Below the pieces are notes generated by a model. The model saw only the letters and a list, made by a program, of their open reading frames with translations. It was not told the DNA's origin and made no database searches. From positions 1,550,001-1,614,000 of the forward strand of contig NZ_CP009920.1 in assembly GCF_000832985.1 (NCBI RefSeq): 64,000 nucleotides of DNA, written 5' to 3'. Source of the DNA: Priestia megaterium NBRC 15308 = ATCC 14581. GTDB taxonomy: Bacteria > Bacillota > Bacilli > Bacillales > Bacillaceae_H. The translations under genes and the position numbers were made by a program. This document shows positions 9,635 to 17,979 of the stretch, in pieces; positions within the stretch are counted from its first letter, which is position 1, and every line of letters begins with the position of its first letter.

Positions 9635-9673
9635 ATCATATAAAATTTTACATAAACTTTCCATCGGAAAGTT
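9635..9673 (-). promoter_or_regulatory. Promoter region of pbpC with a 19-bp palindrome
   Basis: On the minus strand a -10-like TATGAT is at 9635-9640. Fifteen bases upstream, where a -35 element would be, lies a perfect inverted repeat AACTTTCC-N3-GGAAAGTT (9655-9673). No good -35 hexamer is seen. The palindrome could be an operator or an activator site. Confidence 0.45.
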
Positions 9674-9839
9674 ACAATCAGGAATTAATTGGTATTACAA
9701 CCCACTAAATTTACATATCGACAAAAAAATCAATGGGTAAATAAGAAAAAAATTGAACATTTTGTGAATATTTTGTGTCTTTTTTGGAAAGTATTTGATA
9801 TAATAATTGTAAGAAGAAAAAGAATAGGAGGCGACTAAA

Positions 9840-10046
9840 ATGAGAAGATTCTTACAGTTTTACTTTATGTTTAGTTCTCTGTTCTGTTTTGGAAGCGTTT
9901 TCGTCCTACTTATGTCTCAAGAATATTATTTTGCACCGTTATTCCTCACACTGGGCTGTTTAAATATTTTTCTCTTTAAAGTATATATTCAAGAAAGTCG
10001 AAAAGATAAACAAGCTGCACCTGAAAAACCAAAACCAACAATTTAA
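9840..10046 (+). CDS. Small two-segment membrane protein, unknown function
   Basis: I do not recognise this 68-aa protein. It has two hydrophobic segments (about residues 8-25 and 30-50) rich in Phe and Leu, then a short hydrophilic, Lys/Pro-rich C-terminal tail that should face the cytoplasm. The ribosome binding site AGGAGG is 9 nt before the ATG, and a TATAAT-type -10 lies near 9800, so it is very likely expressed. It is the only plus-strand gene of the accessory block. It is divergent from pbpC and convergent with ssuD, with a shared terminator after it. Confidence 0.7.
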   Translation: MRRFLQFYFMFSSLFCFGSVFVLLMSQEYYFAPLFLTLGCLNIFLFKVYIQESRKDKQAAPEKPKPTI

Positions 10047-10075
10047 CAGACTCGTCTCTCGGCTGAGATGAATGT

Positions 10076-10114
10076 AAAAGAAGAACCGGTGAAAAATTCA
10101 CCGGTTCTTCTTTT
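10076..10114. terminator. Bidirectional terminator between the small membrane gene and ssuD
   Basis: A perfect stem of 18 bp (AAAAGAAGAACCGGTGAA and its complement) with a 3-nt loop has T tracts on both strands. It serves the plus-strand gene ending at 10046 and ssuD ending at 10113. Confidence 0.93.
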
Positions 10115-11237
10115 ACGAGGTTGAAGTTTTTGGAAACCTATCATTTGCAATAATCTCTCCGATGCTTCCACTCTTTCCTTCACCCTCATCAATATTTAAA
10201 AGCGGGAACAATAACTCCCCTACGTGATAAGCTTCTTCTAAATGCGGATAGCCTGATAAAATAAAAGATTCAATTCCTAAAGCTTCATACTCTTTTATTC
10301 GTTTCGCTATATTTTCAGCACTGCCTACTAGTGCAGTTCCTGCACCTCCCCGGACAAGCCCTACACCTGCCCATAAGTTAGGGCTAATCGTAAGTTCCTC
10401 TCGGGTTCCTCTATGAAGGCTCGCCATTCGCTGCTGCCCAACTGAGTCGTACCTTGCAAAAGTACGCTGTGCAGCTTGAATCGTGTCGTCGTCCAAATGC
10501 TGAATTAATCGATCGGCTGCTTCCCAAGCTTCTTCTTCGGTTTCCCTTACAATAATATGCAAACGAATCCCAAACTTAACGGTTCTGCCTTCTGCTTCTG
10601 CTTGCTTTCTCACAGCCGTTATTTTTTCTCTTACTTGTTCAGGAGGCTCCCCCCATGTTAAATACACGTCAGAATGTTTTGCTGCCACTTTTTGTCCTGC
10701 GGGTGAAGATCCGCCAAAATAAATAGGTGGAGAAGGTTTTTGAACAGGTGGATATAACAGCTCACTGTTCTCTACATGAATATGTTTTCCTTCATAATTA
10801 ACTGTATCTCCAACCAATAACCCTTTCCACACATCTAAAAATTCATCCGCAGCTTCATAACGTTCATCATGTGATAAGAAAAGGCCGTCTCCGGCTAATT
10901 CAGCTGGATCTCCTCCCGCTACTACGTTGACTAATAAACGACCGTTTGAAATTCGATCAAGAGTTGACGTCATGCGCGCTGCCACAGAAGGAGCCATAAT
11001 GCCGGGACGTACAGCTACTAAAAATTTCAAACGCTCTGTTTCAGGTATAAGTGAAGCAGCCAATAGCCACGGGTCTTCGCATGATTTCCCCGTTGGAATC
11101 AGAACTCCTTCAAATCCTAACCGGTCTGCTGCTTGAGCAACTTGCCGAAAATATGAATAGTCTGCTGAACGACCTCCTCGATTTGTCCCTAAATATCTTC
11201 CATCTCCATGGGAAGGAATAAACCATAACATTTTCAT
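10113..11237 (-). CDS. ssuD: FMNH2-dependent alkanesulfonate monooxygenase
   Basis: SsuD desulfonates alkanesulfonates with reduced FMN and O2, giving aldehyde and sulfite as a sulfur source. The 374-aa length and the bacterial-luciferase-like TIM barrel fit the family. Visible landmarks are the N-terminal [26 protein letters not shown] near 108-118 and [12 protein letters not shown] near 170. The ATG overlaps the ssuE stop by 4 bp (ATGA), with AAAAGGAG upstream, so translation is coupled. It is last in the operon ssuB-ssuA-ssuC-ssuE-ssuD. B. subtilis instead has the order BACD followed by the reductase. Confidence 0.94.
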   Translation of the reverse strand: MKMLWFIPSHGDGRYLGTNRGGRSADYSYFRQVAQAADRLGFEGVLIPTGKSCEDPWLLAASLIPETERLKFLVAVRPGIMAPSVAARMTSTLDRISNGRLLVNVVAGGDPAELAGDGLFLSHDERYEAADEFLDVWKGLLVGDTVNYEGKHIHVENSELLYPPVQKPSPPIYFGGSSPAGQKVAAKHSDVYLTWGEPPEQVREKITAVRKQAEAEGRTVKFGIRLHIIVRETEEEAWEAADRLIQHLDDDTIQAAQRTFARYDSVGQQRMASLHRGTREELTISPNLWAGVGLVRGGAGTALVGSAENIAKRIKEYEALGIESFILSGYPHLEEAYHVGELLFPLLNIDEGEGKSGSIGEIIANDRFPKTSTS

Positions 11238-11788
11238 GATTCAACACTCCTTTTCGTTTGTTCTAGATGATATTCCAGCTCTTTTAATGAACGTTTAATT
11301 CTAGCTTCTGCTTCTTCCGCAATAAACTCAATTTCATTTTCTTTCGTATAGGCCACCTCAGAATCAACAATATAAACCCCATGAATAAGAGCAGTAGCGC
11401 CTAAAACGGATAAGGTCGGCTTAAATACATAATCAAGAGCTAACAGATGAGCAATGGTTCCCCCTGTAGCTATCGGTAGCACGGTTTTATTGTGCAAACC
11501 TTTTTCAGGTATTAAATCTAAAAATGTTTTTAAGATTCCTGTGTAGCTAGCTTTATAGATTGGGCTGACAATAATAACGGCATCAGCATCTGACACTTTC
11601 TTTTGAGCTTCTTGAATCGCAGGGCTAGAAAAGTTAGCATATAGTAAGTCTTCAGCCGGTAGATCGCGGACATGTACGGTTTTCACTTCATATTTTTCAT
11701 TTTGTAGATATGCTGCAATATACTCACTTAAAGCAGCTGACCTTGATTGTTTTGAAGGGCTTCCTGTAATAATTGTAAACTGGCTCAT
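11234..11788 (-). CDS. ssuE: NAD(P)H-dependent FMN reductase
   Basis: This 184-aa flavodoxin-fold reductase supplies FMNH2 to SsuD. The phosphate-binding loop [13 protein letters not shown] is near the N-terminus and the flavin-ring region [14 protein letters not shown] is in the middle (about 76-90), as in SsuE/MsuE proteins. I chose ATG 11786-11788 (MSQFTI...) because AAGGAG is 9 nt upstream; the ATG two codons earlier is too close. Its stop overlaps the ssuD start. Here it lies before ssuD, which should keep the two-component enzyme in step. Confidence 0.92.
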   Translation of the reverse strand: MSQFTIITGSPSKQSRSAALSEYIAAYLQNEKYEVKTVHVRDLPAEDLLYANFSSPAIQEAQKKVSDADAVIIVSPIYKASYTGILKTFLDLIPEKGLHNKTVLPIATGGTIAHLLALDYVFKPTLSVLGATALIHGVYIVDSEVAYTKENEIEFIAEEAEARIKRSLKELEYHLEQTKRSVES

Positions 11789-11857
11789 TATCATCTCTCC
11801 TTTTAACTTACAAAACTGATAGATTTACAAGGATTAATAGCTATATAAATCCTTATT

Positions 11858-12712
11858 TTATTTTTCACCTGCGTAGCTGTCTCTCCATTTAAGAAGACGC
11901 TTTTCTAATACTCTGACAAATGAATCGGTTAATTTGCCTACAACAGCAAAAATGATAATTCCCACAAAAACTACGTCCGTTTGAGAAAACTGCCTAGCGT
12001 CCATAATCATATATCCTACACCTTCACTTGCTCCCATTAATTCAGCGACTACTAGTCCGAGCCATGCAATACCTAAAGACAATCGGACACCAAGTAAAAT
12101 ATTAGGAAGAGCGGCTGGTAAAATGAGTTTCGTGATTTGTTTCCATTTACTAAATTGCAGAACACGCGCAACATCAAATAATTTCGAATCAACGCCGCGA
12201 ATGCCTAAATACGTATTAACATAGATTGGAAAAAACGCACCGTTTGCTATTAACAATATCTTTGAAATTTCTCCAAAGCCAAACCATAAGATAAATAAAG
12301 GCGCCAAGGCAAGGTGAGGAACAGTTCTAAGCATTTGAATGGATGGATCCATATAGTGCTCCGTTTTCTTTGAGAAACCGACAATTACACCAAATAGTAA
12401 ACCTAGACCAGCTCCAACGGCAAAACCTATGGCAGCACGCAAAATACTGATTTGAAGGTTAGCTCCGAGTTCTCCCGATACGATGAGCTGTTTAAAAGAA
12501 CGTACAATATCAACAGGTGTAGGAAGAACAGTTTTGGATACATAGCCCGCAGAACCAATGATTTGCCACACGACAATAAGCAAAATTGGCACGATAAGAG
12601 AACGAAGGAAAATCCCCTGCTTATTTTTCGCTTCTTCCTTTCTTTTTTTCACTTTTTGCAAGTGAGCTGCTGAAGACTGGACATGTCCTGAAACCACAGA
12701 TGTTTTACTCAT
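11858..12712 (-). CDS. ssuC: Aliphatic sulfonate ABC transporter, permease
   Basis: A 284-aa BPD-transport permease with six or so membrane spans after a basic, cytosolic N-terminal stretch of about 35 residues. The EAA-type cytoplasmic loop (ARVLQFSKWKQITKLILPAA) is near residues 185-205 and docks on SsuB. I start it at ATG 12710-12712 (MSKTS...) behind GAGGTG; a GTG and an ATG just upstream are too near the Shine-Dalgarno sequence. The gene begins 11 bp after the ssuA stop. The substrate is inferred from the operon; taurine permease TauC is closely similar. Confidence 0.92.
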   Translation of the reverse strand: MSKTSVVSGHVQSSAAHLQKVKKRKEEAKNKQGIFLRSLIVPILLIVVWQIIGSAGYVSKTVLPTPVDIVRSFKQLIVSGELGANLQISILRAAIGFAVGAGLGLLFGVIVGFSKKTEHYMDPSIQMLRTVPHLALAPLFILWFGFGEISKILLIANGAFFPIYVNTYLGIRGVDSKLFDVARVLQFSKWKQITKLILPAALPNILLGVRLSLGIAWLGLVVAELMGASEGVGYMIMDARQFSQTDVVFVGIIIFAVVGKLTDSFVRVLEKRLLKWRDSYAGEK

Positions 12713-12722
12713 TTTCATCACC

Positions 12723-13709
12723 TCATTTTTCTTTTAATGCTTTTTCAATAAATGAATTATCAACGACATCTCCCGTATCAATTTTCTTTTTAATAACGCC
12801 TAAAGATTGTTGAAAATCAGCTGTTCGCTGTTGTTCTGCAATAATTTCTTTAGAGGTTGGGCGATTATAGGCAGGATTATTTTTCAACACTTGTCTTACT
12901 ACGTCTTTATCTAGATTTTTTTGTTTTGCTAAAATATCCACAGATTCTTCAAAATGTTCATTTTGCCATTCAAGTGCTTTTTGATAAACTTGTAAAAACT
13001 TAACGACTAACTCTGGATGATCTTTTGCAAAGCCTTCTCTTACAATAGTAAAACCTGGTGAAGCAACCTTTAACGAATCGCCGTCTGCTAAAATACGAGC
13101 ATCATTTTTTAAGTTTTGCAGTGAGATAAACGGTTCCCAAATTGACCATGCATCAACTGACCCATTTTCAAATGCTGGCTGAGCTTCGTCTGGCTGAAGC
13201 TGAATGATCTTTACATCACTTGGCTTCAAACCATTTTGGTCAAGAGCTCTGTACAATAAATTAAAACCGCTGCTTCCTTTCGCGACCGCAATCTTTTTAC
13301 CTTTTAAATCTTTTATGCTTTTAATCTTGCTATTTTTTCCTACTAAAATAGCATTTCCTTTTAATCCATCGCTCGAATTAGCAATTTCTAAAAATGGAAT
13401 GTCTGCGCCTTGACCAGAAATAACCGGTGAATTTCCAACTTGACCGAAATCCAAGTGTCCAGATGCTAAACCTTCAAATTGCGGAGGACCGCTTTGAAAC
13501 TCTGTCCATTTAACATTTACACCTATTTTTTTAAATTCTTTTTCAAACCATTTTTGGTTTTGTGCCAGCATTAAAGGGCCTAAGCTTTGTTGGATACCAA
13601 TATTGACTGTAACGTTTTTTGAACCTTCTCCGCTCGCTTTTTCTTTCGTCCCGCACCCAGCCAATGCGAGAACAAGTACAATAGCTGCAGTTAAAAGTAG
13701 CTTTTTCAT
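12723..13709 (-). CDS. ssuA: Aliphatic sulfonate-binding lipoprotein
   Basis: The 328-aa extracellular substrate-binding protein of the sulfonate importer. It has a lipoprotein signal with lipobox LALAGC (Cys19), then a type II periplasmic-binding fold. Typical stretches are GQVGNSPVISGQGADIPF (near 84-101) and VDAWSIWEPF near 185, the latter very common in SsuA/TauA proteins. It is the second gene of the operon, between ssuB and ssuC. Ligand range (alkanesulfonates or taurine) cannot be read from the sequence. Confidence 0.92.
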   Translation of the reverse strand: MKKLLLTAAIVLVLALAGCGTKEKASGEGSKNVTVNIGIQQSLGPLMLAQNQKWFEKEFKKIGVNVKWTEFQSGPPQFEGLASGHLDFGQVGNSPVISGQGADIPFLEIANSSDGLKGNAILVGKNSKIKSIKDLKGKKIAVAKGSSGFNLLYRALDQNGLKPSDVKIIQLQPDEAQPAFENGSVDAWSIWEPFISLQNLKNDARILADGDSLKVASPGFTIVREGFAKDHPELVVKFLQVYQKALEWQNEHFEESVDILAKQKNLDKDVVRQVLKNNPAYNRPTSKEIIAEQQRTADFQQSLGVIKKKIDTGDVVDNSFIEKALKEK

Positions 13710-13742
13710 CTGTTCTGTCTCCTTCTCTGTCTTATTGAACCT

Positions 13743-14486
13743 TTAATGTTCTCCTGCTTCTTCAAATTCTTTCAGCACTTGCTGCCTTAGCTGCTGAAAA
13801 GGTAGTTCTGTCTTTTTTCGCGGATGACTAATTTCTACTGGAACGCCCCGGCTAATTTTCCCTGGTCTGGCACTCATAATCACAATTTTAGTTCCCAAGT
13901 AAATGGATTCATCTAAATCGTGGGTAACAAAAATCATGGTTGTTTTTTCTTTTTTCCATATGTCTAGCAGCACATCTTGCAAATGAGTGCGAGTGAAAGC
14001 ATCTAACGCGCCAAACGGTTCATCTAACAATAAAACCTCTGGATTTCTTAAAAGAGCACGCGCAATAGCAACTCGTTGAGACATCCCCCCAGATAGTTCT
14101 CGAGGATAAGCTTTTTCAAATCCTTTCAGCCTGACAACATCAATTAGCTCATCTACGCGGCGCCGAACATTCGAATCTTTCAAAGATAAGTCAGCCGCTA
14201 TATTTTGCTCCACATTAAGCCATGGGAACAAGCGGTGTTCTTGAAAGATCATTCCTTGTTTAATGCTAGGTCCGGCTATGTGCTTCCCTTTGATTTCAAT
14301 GCGCCCTTCATAATCTATATCAAGTCCAGCAATCATTTTAAGCAGCGTACTTTTTCCGCATCCGCTCGGACCAATGATGGTAATAAATTCACCTTTATTA
14401 ATCGTAAGATTTACATTTCGCAATGCTTGAGTTACTTGTTCTCCTTTTTGAAATGAGCGGTTAACCGATTGAATCATGACACTCAC
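13743..14486 (-). CDS. ssuB: Aliphatic sulfonate ABC transporter, ATPase
   Basis: The 247-aa ATPase has Walker [10 protein letters not shown] (39-47), Q-loop FQEHRLFPW near 81, signature LSGGMSQR (131-138), Walker [10 protein letters not shown] (about 151-159) and the switch His in VTHD. The start I prefer is GTG 14484-14486, because GGAGG lies 7 nt upstream. A longer in-frame form from ATG 14540 would add 18 residues that are not typical of the family and would begin at the foot of the leader hairpin. First gene of ssuBACED. Confidence 0.92.
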   Translation of the reverse strand: MSVMIQSVNRSFQKGEQVTQALRNVNLTINKGEFITIIGPSGCGKSTLLKMIAGLDIDYEGRIEIKGKHIAGPSIKQGMIFQEHRLFPWLNVEQNIAADLSLKDSNVRRRVDELIDVVRLKGFEKAYPRELSGGMSQRVAIARALLRNPEVLLLDEPFGALDAFTRTHLQDVLLDIWKKEKTTMIFVTHDLDESIYLGTKIVIMSARPGKISRGVPVEISHPRKKTELPFQQLRQQVLKEFEEAGEH

Positions 14487-14540
14487 AGCAATTCCTCCTT
14501 CTTGAATTTTTAAATCAAAAGCTATTTCACCTAAAAACAT

Positions 14541-14572
14541 AAAAGCTCCTACCTAAAAAAGGTAGGAGCTTT
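14541..14572 (-). promoter_or_regulatory. Attenuator-like hairpin in the ssuB leader
   Basis: Between the ssu promoter and the ssuB start a perfect 13-bp stem AAAGCTCCTACCT/AGGTAGGAGCTTT with a 6-nt loop is followed on the minus strand by TATGTTTTT. It looks like a leader terminator or stabilising hairpin. The sequence 5' of it (GGGCTGATCGGTCAACC) does not fit the S-box core that I know. Confidence 0.55.
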
Positions 14573-14629
14573 CGGTTGACCGATCAGCCCGTTGCTATAG
14601 TTAACTGATTTGTTATTGGATTATTTTGA

Positions 14630-14657
14630 ATTTTATCATATTAATCCGATTTGTCAA
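14630..14657 (-). promoter_or_regulatory. Sigma-A promoter of the ssu operon
   Basis: On the minus strand TTGACA (14652-14657) is 16 nt from TAAAAT (14630-14635). The start of transcription would be near 14623, giving a leader of about 137 nt before the ssuB GTG. Confidence 0.75.
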
Positions 14658-14676
14658 CTGTGTTTTATATATTTTA

Positions 14677-15888
14677 TCACTTTGATTCTTGAGGATTTGG
14701 CTTTTTCCATTTAAATACTGAGTTTAAAAATCCGTATATATGCTTAGACTCCTTCGTTAACAAAGGGCCAATAATAGCTAAAATCAATACATAAAGCGCG
14801 GCGAATGGCTGAAGAATTGCGGATAATCCTCCTTCAATTCCAATGTTAGCCATAATGATCGAAAACTCGCCTCGTGACATGATTGTTAACCCAATGTTGG
14901 TAGAGGCCTTGTGTGACAGCCCGCTTTTTCTTCCTGAAATCATACCGGCTGTAAAGTTACCAATGATCGTAAGCGCAACTGCGCCAAGCGCAAGCCATCC
15001 TGCATCCCACAGCGTAAGAGGATCAATACTTAACCCGAAGCTGAAGAAAAAGATAGCTCCAAAGAAATCACGAAACGGTACGACAAGATGTTCAATCCGA
15101 TCGCGATGTTCCGTTTCAGAAAATACAAGTCCAAGCAATAACGCACCAATTGCTTCTGCCACGTGAATTGTTTCAGAGAAGCCTGCCACAAAAAACAATA
15201 CCGCAAAAACGACGATTATAAAGATTTCGTTTGATGAAATATTTAAAAGTTTATTTAGTAGCGGCGTGGCTTTTCGAGCAATGATAAAGAACAGCATCAT
15301 ATAGCCAAACGCAATTAAAATAGATGTTAAAGATCCAGCAAGCGATCCGTGGTCTCCAAGCACCAACCCTGAAACGACAGAAAGATAAACGGCTAAGAAA
15401 ATATCTTCAAACATGATGATCCCTAATATCAGTTCCGTTTCTGGATTCGCTGTTCGTTTTAAATCAACCAATACTTTTGCGACAATTGCGCTGGACGAAA
15501 TCGTAATAATTCCAGCGATAATCAGCACTTCAAGAAGAGGATTTCCTGTCAGGTATCCATACAATAATCCTAAAGTGAAGTTAATTAAAATATAAATAGA
15601 TCCTCCCACCGCGATGGACCTGCCTGATTTAATTAGCTTTCCAACTGAAAATTCTAATCCTAAATAAAAGAGTAAAAAGAGAACTCCAATTCTCCCCATA
15701 AATTCAATAATCTCTTGGCTTTCAATAAACTTTAAACTGAATGAGCCAAACTCAGGAGCATGGGGACCAACCGCCATGCCCAGCAGAATGAGGAATGGAA
15801 TAATCGTAAATTTAAATTTATGTGCTAGTATAGCCGCTAAAGCGACTAGTAACAAAGCTGTCCCAACTTCAAATACTAAATGATCCAA
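14677..15888 (-). CDS. khtU: K+/H+ antiporter membrane subunit (CPA2 family, KhtU-like)
   Basis: A 403-aa cation:proton antiporter-2 protein with about 12 hydrophobic segments and the usual CPA2 landmarks: FLLFYLGLEFSVGKL near 71-85 and GIIMFEDIFLAVYLS near 154. With KhtT it exports K+ in exchange for H+ in B. subtilis (KhtTU). The start is TTG 15886-15888, directly after the khtT TAA, with AAGGAGG about 10 nt upstream. The C-terminus ends without an RCK domain, which fits a separate regulatory subunit. The terminal stop is just upstream of the ssu promoter region. Confidence 0.9.
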   Translation of the reverse strand: MDHLVFEVGTALLLVALAAILAHKFKFTIIPFLILLGMAVGPHAPEFGSFSLKFIESQEIIEFMGRIGVLFLLFYLGLEFSVGKLIKSGRSIAVGGSIYILINFTLGLLYGYLTGNPLLEVLIIAGIITISSSAIVAKVLVDLKRTANPETELILGIIMFEDIFLAVYLSVVSGLVLGDHGSLAGSLTSILIAFGYMMLFFIIARKATPLLNKLLNISSNEIFIIVVFAVLFFVAGFSETIHVAEAIGALLLGLVFSETEHRDRIEHLVVPFRDFFGAIFFFSFGLSIDPLTLWDAGWLALGAVALTIIGNFTAGMISGRKSGLSHKASTNIGLTIMSRGEFSIIMANIGIEGGLSAILQPFAALYVLILAIIGPLLTKESKHIYGFLNSVFKWKKPNPQESK

Positions 15889-16389
15889 TTATGAACTACC
15901 TCCTTGTGAAAGCAATTCTTTAATGAGCGTTTTTAAATTCCCTCGTTCTCCAGAGATAACAAGCGTATCTCCTTCTTCAATCAACGTATCTGGTCCTGGA
16001 GTTGATAATTTTTTTTGCGTGTTTTTAATGACGGCGATGATAGTGACATCATAGTTGCTGCGAACGTCAATTTCACCAATTGTTTTACTGTGAGCTTTCG
16101 CTTGTTTTTCAACTTTATACCATTCAATAACTAAGTCATTGAATGCCACTTCAATGGTTTCCATTGCTTTTGGCTTGTAAATCATGCCGCCTAAAATTGC
16201 AGCTAGCTGTCTTGATTCCGTATCTGTTAACGTAATATCAAAAATGCTTTCTTCTAAATCTTTTTGATCGAAGTGATAGATTTCACGTCGTCCATCATCA
16301 TGAATGATAACAACTACGCGGTTTCCTCCGCTTGTCTCAATTTCAAATTTACGGCCGATTCCTGGCAATTCCGTTTCTTTAATCATCAT
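15889..16389 (-). CDS. khtT: K+/H+ antiporter regulatory subunit KhtT (RCK_C domain)
   Basis: This 166-aa cytosolic protein has an N-terminal domain and a C-terminal TrkA-C/RCK_C domain (about 85-162; TIGEIDVR, then GPDTLIEEGDTLVISG). B. subtilis KhtT gates KhtU and binds c-di-AMP; the same ligand is likely here but binding residues cannot be checked without alignment. It overlaps no other gene but abuts khtU exactly, so the pair is a transcriptional and translational unit. The start is ATG 16389 (or the next ATG), behind AGGAGTG. Confidence 0.9.
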   Translation of the reverse strand: MMIKETELPGIGRKFEIETSGGNRVVVIIHDDGRREIYHFDQKDLEESIFDITLTDTESRQLAAILGGMIYKPKAMETIEVAFNDLVIEWYKVEKQAKAHSKTIGEIDVRSNYDVTIIAVIKNTQKKLSTPGPDTLIEEGDTLVISGERGNLKTLIKELLSQGGSS

Positions 16390-16506
16390 TGAATGATCAC
16401 TCCTATAAAGTTTTTAAAAAGAATTTTTTAATTTTGCCGCGTTATTTGCCTAGAAAATCCGCATAGCAAATAAGCCTAAGAATAGTTGGTAATTTTAGGT
16501 TTGAAG

Positions 16507-16536
16507 AAAAGGCTGTTGAAATTTCAACCTTTTTTA
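16507..16536 (-). terminator. Hairpin between the small membrane gene and khtT
   Basis: A perfect palindrome GTTGAAATTTCAAC (16515-16528) extended by AAGG/CCTT lies right after the 16538 gene. T tracts exist on both strands, stronger on the plus strand. Confidence 0.6.
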
Positions 16537-16537
16537 T

Positions 16538-16867
16538 TTAATTGAGGTAACTTGATTGAAAGATTTTTGGATAAAAAAGTGTTTTCTTGAGGATAAAATA
16601 CGCAATTTGATGCGTCGGAATGATGAGTTTGGCACTCACCCATACTAAAGCAAAAGTTACTATCACACTTTGTATGAGAGATCCTATTTGTTTAACGCTG
16701 TGCTTAGCTCCTGGAGACATGTGCACGATATCCGTGTAATGCTGAACCGAACTTTTTGTGACCTTCACTTTTTCAAAGTCGTTATCAATAAATTTATCTG
16801 GCAAACTCGCAAAAGGCAAACAGAATATCATGCATAACAATAAGCTCATCCATATATTTTTCATCAT
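16538..16867 (-). CDS. Small membrane protein upstream of khtTU, unknown function
   Basis: I do not recognise this 109-aa protein. It has an N-terminal hydrophobic segment (about residues 6-20, possibly a signal sequence), a hydrophilic part of 40 residues, and a second hydrophobic segment (about 63-92) with a basic C-terminal end. The start ATG has GAGGTGA upstream. Its place before khtTU recalls khtS (yhaS) of the B. subtilis khtSTU operon. However, a hairpin separates it from khtT, and I cannot confirm homology, so the name is withheld. Confidence 0.6.
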   Translation of the reverse strand: MMKNIWMSLLLCMIFCLPFASLPDKFIDNDFEKVKVTKSSVQHYTDIVHMSPGAKHSVKQIGSLIQSVIVTFALVWVSAKLIIPTHQIAYFILKKTLFYPKIFQSSYLN

Positions 16868-17031
16868 CTCACCTCTCTTTCTTCTGAACTAGTATCTCCT
16901 CACTTAAAAGTATACGTACTCTGAAATTCAATTTCAAGCAATAAGTTTTTTTTATAAAGATTTACCTTTTTTATAATTTTTTCTTAACGTTATTCTTTTT
17001 AGATATGTATGCGACACTGAAAAAAATATAC

Positions 17032-17063
17032 AAAAAGCTGGCTTTCTAAGAAGAAAGCCAGCT
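17032..17063 (-). terminator. Terminator after gerE
   Basis: Stem AGCTGGCTTTCT/AGAAAGCCAGCT with a 4-nt loop and five T residues on the minus strand. Confidence 0.92.
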
Positions 17064-17067
17064 CATG

Positions 17068-17292
17068 TTATAGTTCAAGTTCTCCCATTCGAAGGAGTTC
17101 TACGACTGCTTGAGAACGCCCCTTGACTCCAAGCTTTTGCATCGCATTAGAAATATGATTTCGAACTGTTTTTTCGCTAATGAATAGTTCACTCGCGATT
17201 TCTTTTGTTGTTTTGTCCTGTACTAAAAGCTCGAATACTTCTCGTTCACGCTTTGTAAGTAGCGGTTTAGGTTGAAACTCTTTTTCTTTCAA
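17068..17292 (-). CDS. gerE: Spore coat/germination regulator GerE
   Basis: GerE is the last regulator of the mother-cell cascade; it activates and represses spore coat genes together with sigma-K. The 74-aa product is little more than a LuxR-type helix-turn-helix: [17 protein letters not shown] near the start and then [20 protein letters not shown] (about 35-54). The start codon TTG or ATG is behind AAGGAGGG. A sigma-K-like promoter lies upstream. In B. subtilis the next gene is ysmB; here the accessory block intervenes. Confidence 0.95.
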   Translation of the reverse strand: MKEKEFQPKPLLTKREREVFELLVQDKTTKEIASELFISEKTVRNHISNAMQKLGVKGRSQAVVELLRMGELEL

Positions 17293-17352
17293 TGTAACCC
17301 TCCTTGCCTGATCCTGAGTTGAACTATCGGATGGGTGTAAATTTAGTCAACA

Positions 17353-17381
17353 TATCTTATGTGCGGTATGCCTACGCGGTT
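17353..17381 (-). promoter_or_regulatory. Sigma-K-like promoter of gerE
   Basis: The minus strand has AACC at the -35 position (17378-17381), a 16-nt spacer and CATAAGATA (17353-17361). This matches the sigma-K pattern AC-N16/17-CATANNNTA, as expected for gerE. Confidence 0.7.
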
Positions 17382-17430
17382 ACTAGTTTTAGAAAAAATA
17401 TGCAAAAAACTCTTTTTCACTTTTAAAAAA

Positions 17431-17462
17431 GAAAAAAAGCCTGAAGAAAGAGCCTTCAAGCC
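17431..17462 (-). terminator. Terminator after ysmA
   Basis: Stem GCTTGAAG/CTTCAGGC with seven T residues on the minus strand follows the ysmA stop. Confidence 0.75.
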
Positions 17463-17466
17463 ATTT

Positions 17467-17916
17467 TCATATATTTGATAAACACCTTTTCATCTCTTCA
17501 TTCCAAGGGACGCTTTTTCCTGTTTTTTTAGAAATTTGCACCATTGTTCCTCTCCCGGTGAGTACAACCTCTTTTTGCTCATTTTGAATCATATAGTGTA
17601 AATCAACCGACGAACGTCCAATTCTATGAGCTTTTACAAAAACAGATAGCGCGTTGCCAAAATAAACTTGTTTGACATAATCGCACTGCAAATCAGCCAC
17701 CACCGGTATCGTTCCCTCATGCTCACTCGTCCACTTTTGCATAAAGCCAATATGGTGAAAGAATTCAGTACGTATTTGTTCAAAATACACAAAAGGGACC
17801 GTATTATTTAAATGCCCAAACATATCTGTTTCCGAAAATCTTACCTTGATCTCCTGCTTAAACGAAAATGACTCTTTCCAATGATCCATGTCTTCAATAT
17901 ACGAAATATTATTCAT
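17467..17916 (-). CDS. ysmA: Acyl-CoA thioesterase-like hotdog protein YsmA
   Basis: A 149-aa protein of the 4-hydroxybenzoyl-CoA thioesterase (hotdog) family. The catalytic-type Asp lies in FSETDMFGHLNNTVPFVYFE (about residues 27-46), with the usual DxxGHxNN pattern. Such enzymes hydrolyse acyl-CoA thioesters in the cytosol; the substrate is unknown. It lies between sdhB and gerE as in B. subtilis but has hairpins on both sides, so it is probably separately transcribed. The ATG at 17916 is preceded by GGAGG. Confidence 0.88.
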   Translation of the reverse strand: MNNISYIEDMDHWKESFSFKQEIKVRFSETDMFGHLNNTVPFVYFEQIRTEFFHHIGFMQKWTSEHEGTIPVVADLQCDYVKQVYFGNALSVFVKAHRIGRSSVDLHYMIQNEQKEVVLTGRGTMVQISKKTGKSVPWNEEMKRCLSNI

Positions 17917-17947
17917 CTGTATTTCCTCCGTTCGTCATAGACAAAAT

Positions 17948-17973
17948 AAAACCTCTCCGCGTGGAGAGGTTTT
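17948..17973 (-). terminator. Terminator of the sdh operon
   Basis: Stem AAAACCTCTCC/GGAGAGGTTTT with a 4-nt loop and following T-rich sequence on the minus strand. Confidence 0.92.
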
Positions 17974-17979
17974 GAGTGA

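Noticed and set aside
14487-14623. S-box (SAM-I) riboswitch before ssuB
   Set aside because: The S-box core (GGAGGGACTGGCCC and GGCAACC blocks in order) is not present.
16538-16867. Naming the gene khtS
   Set aside because: Only position supports it; a hairpin separates it from khtT and I cannot verify sequence similarity.
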